Source of the DNA: Flavobacterium defluvii
GTDB lineage: Bacteria; Bacteroidota; Bacteroidia; Flavobacteriales; Flavobacteriaceae
Length of the DNA: 64,000 bases
NCBI RefSeq assembly: GCF_900129555.1
Contig: NZ_FQWC01000002.1
Location: 620,001-684,000 of the forward strand
Reading direction: 5' to 3'
The position numbers were made by a program, and so were the translations under genes. Position 1 is the first letter of the stretch; each line of letters starts with the position of its first letter. Positions 63,225 to 64,000 of the stretch are shown here, piece after piece. The notes beneath the pieces were generated by a model, which had not been told where the DNA came from, searched no databases, and saw nothing but the letters and a program-made list of their open reading frames with translations.

Positions 63225-64000
63225 AATAAAAAAAAGATGGAGTACAGTTTTATTGTTTTCATCTGCCCAAGCTCTTTTTCAGACGGGCTCTATATTGGTT
63301 ATGGCTTTATCTGGTCTTGTCGGTTTAGAGATTGCGCCAGAGAAAAGTCTGGCTACGCTGCCCATTGCTATGATTTCAGTTGGAACCGTTCTTATGATGA
63401 TTCTCGCTTCTCTTATTATTAAAAGATGGGCCAGAGAAAAGCATTTCTTATTGGGACAATCATCGGCGTGCTTGCGGGAATGCTTTCATTTTACGCTATT
63501 TTAAAAAACTCATTTGTTCTATTTGTTTTAGGAAACACCCTTATAGGAGTCTGCCAGGCTTTTACACAATATTATCGTTTTGCAGCCGCCGATTCGGTTC
63601 CTCAGAAGATCAAAGGAAAAGCAATATCATTTGTGATCGGAGGCGGAGTTGTGGCCGCAATTGCGGGACCGGCCTTAGCCAGATCTACCCAGAATATTGG
63701 CGCGGTTTCATTTGCCTATTCCTTTTTATCCATCTCTTTTTTGAGTATCATTTCTTTTCTGGTTAATTTTGGTCTAAAAGAGAAAAAACGTATAACGGCG
63801 CAGCAGAAGGATTTTCAGTTTAAGCAATCAAGACCGCTGGGGGAAATTATGGGACAGAATAAAACCATTTTGGCTTTATTATCCTCGGCAGTAGGATATT
63901 CCGTGATGATAATGATTATGACCGCAACACCTTTGGCAATGCACCACTGCGGCTATTCCGGCGATGATTCGTCTGTTGTGATACAGTGGCATGTGCTTGG
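63212..64000 (+). pseudogene. MFS transporter, frameshifted, continuing past the window
   Basis: Frame 1 starts at ATG 63212 (MRNKIKKRWSTVLLFSSAQA) and encodes the first two helices up to LASLIIKRWAREKHF, then stops at 63504. From 63426 another frame continues without interruption to base 64000: MGQRKAFLIGTIIGVLAGM, AFTQYYRFAAADSVPQKIKG, FVIGGGVVAAIAGPALA, YSVMIMIMTATPLAMHHC. Together they form an MFS permease with a break near 63420-63430, probably a lost base. Substrate unknown. Confidence 0.75.

Overview
The window is low-GC DNA from a member of the Bacteroidota, most likely a Flavobacterium or close relative. The evidence is SusC/SusD pairs, a type IX secretion tail on a glycoside hydrolase, TonB receptors with carboxypeptidase-regulatory domains, DUF6428/DUF6660-type proteins and the near absence of Shine-Dalgarno sites. 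Genus is inference; the phylum is well supported.

Region 1 (1-12.5 kb, all + strand) is a polysaccharide utilisation locus: 3' part of a SusC receptor, SusD, a SusE-like lipoprotein, a GH43 enzyme with six ricin-B repeats and a sorting domain, a five-domain GH31 enzyme with PA14, and a DUF1080 (3-keto-glycoside hydrolase type) protein. It looks like ordinary flavobacterial glycan foraging, probably on an arabinose-, xylose- or glucose-containing glycan; the substrate cannot be read from sequence.

Region 2 (12.6-21.24 kb) is a compact integrated element of about 8.6 kb. It lies between two copies of a tRNA-3'-end-like sequence and two internal 22-bp direct repeats. It carries a tyrosine integrase split by an A10 run, an excisionase-like HTH protein, a replication initiator resembling the phage gene II/X family, a ParB-fold plus adenine methylase pair, a secreted/membrane pair facing an XRE regulator, and an overlapping soluble plus four-TM pair. 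No relaxase, Zot or capsid gene is recognisable.

Region 3 (21.2-28.55 kb) consists of accreted segments, again bounded by hairpin plus GTGAC boundaries, two of which share a 71-nt block (69/71 identical). They hold a GNAT acetyltransferase, an alginate-export-type porin, an ACR3 relic, a CDF metal transporter, a TonB receptor and a Cys-rich DUF6660-like protein.

Region 4 (28.7-56.6 kb, all - strand) is a large metal-resistance island: a mer-like module without visible merA; a nine-gene arsenic operon including a SigZ-type sigma factor, a Crp regulator and a phosphoesterase; and a copper/silver module (multicopper oxidase fused to a CopB-like barrel, DUF305, DUF2911, P-type ATPase, two CusB adaptors, TolC, a CusA broken into two frames, haem-binding protein, beta-propeller lipoprotein). 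Four DUF3347 proteins and six copies of a CPMHP...CPxCGM metal-binding module recur through the copper part, suggesting a shared periplasmic copper-handling scheme.

Region 5 (56.8-64 kb) is eroded DNA at the end of the island: a 5'-truncated PcfJ gene, an IS21-family element with multiple end repeats, an ABM monooxygenase, an AraC regulator, then a run of gene fragments (AraC, NmrA-type oxidoreductase, MDR oxidoreductase) and a frameshifted MFS transporter running off the window.
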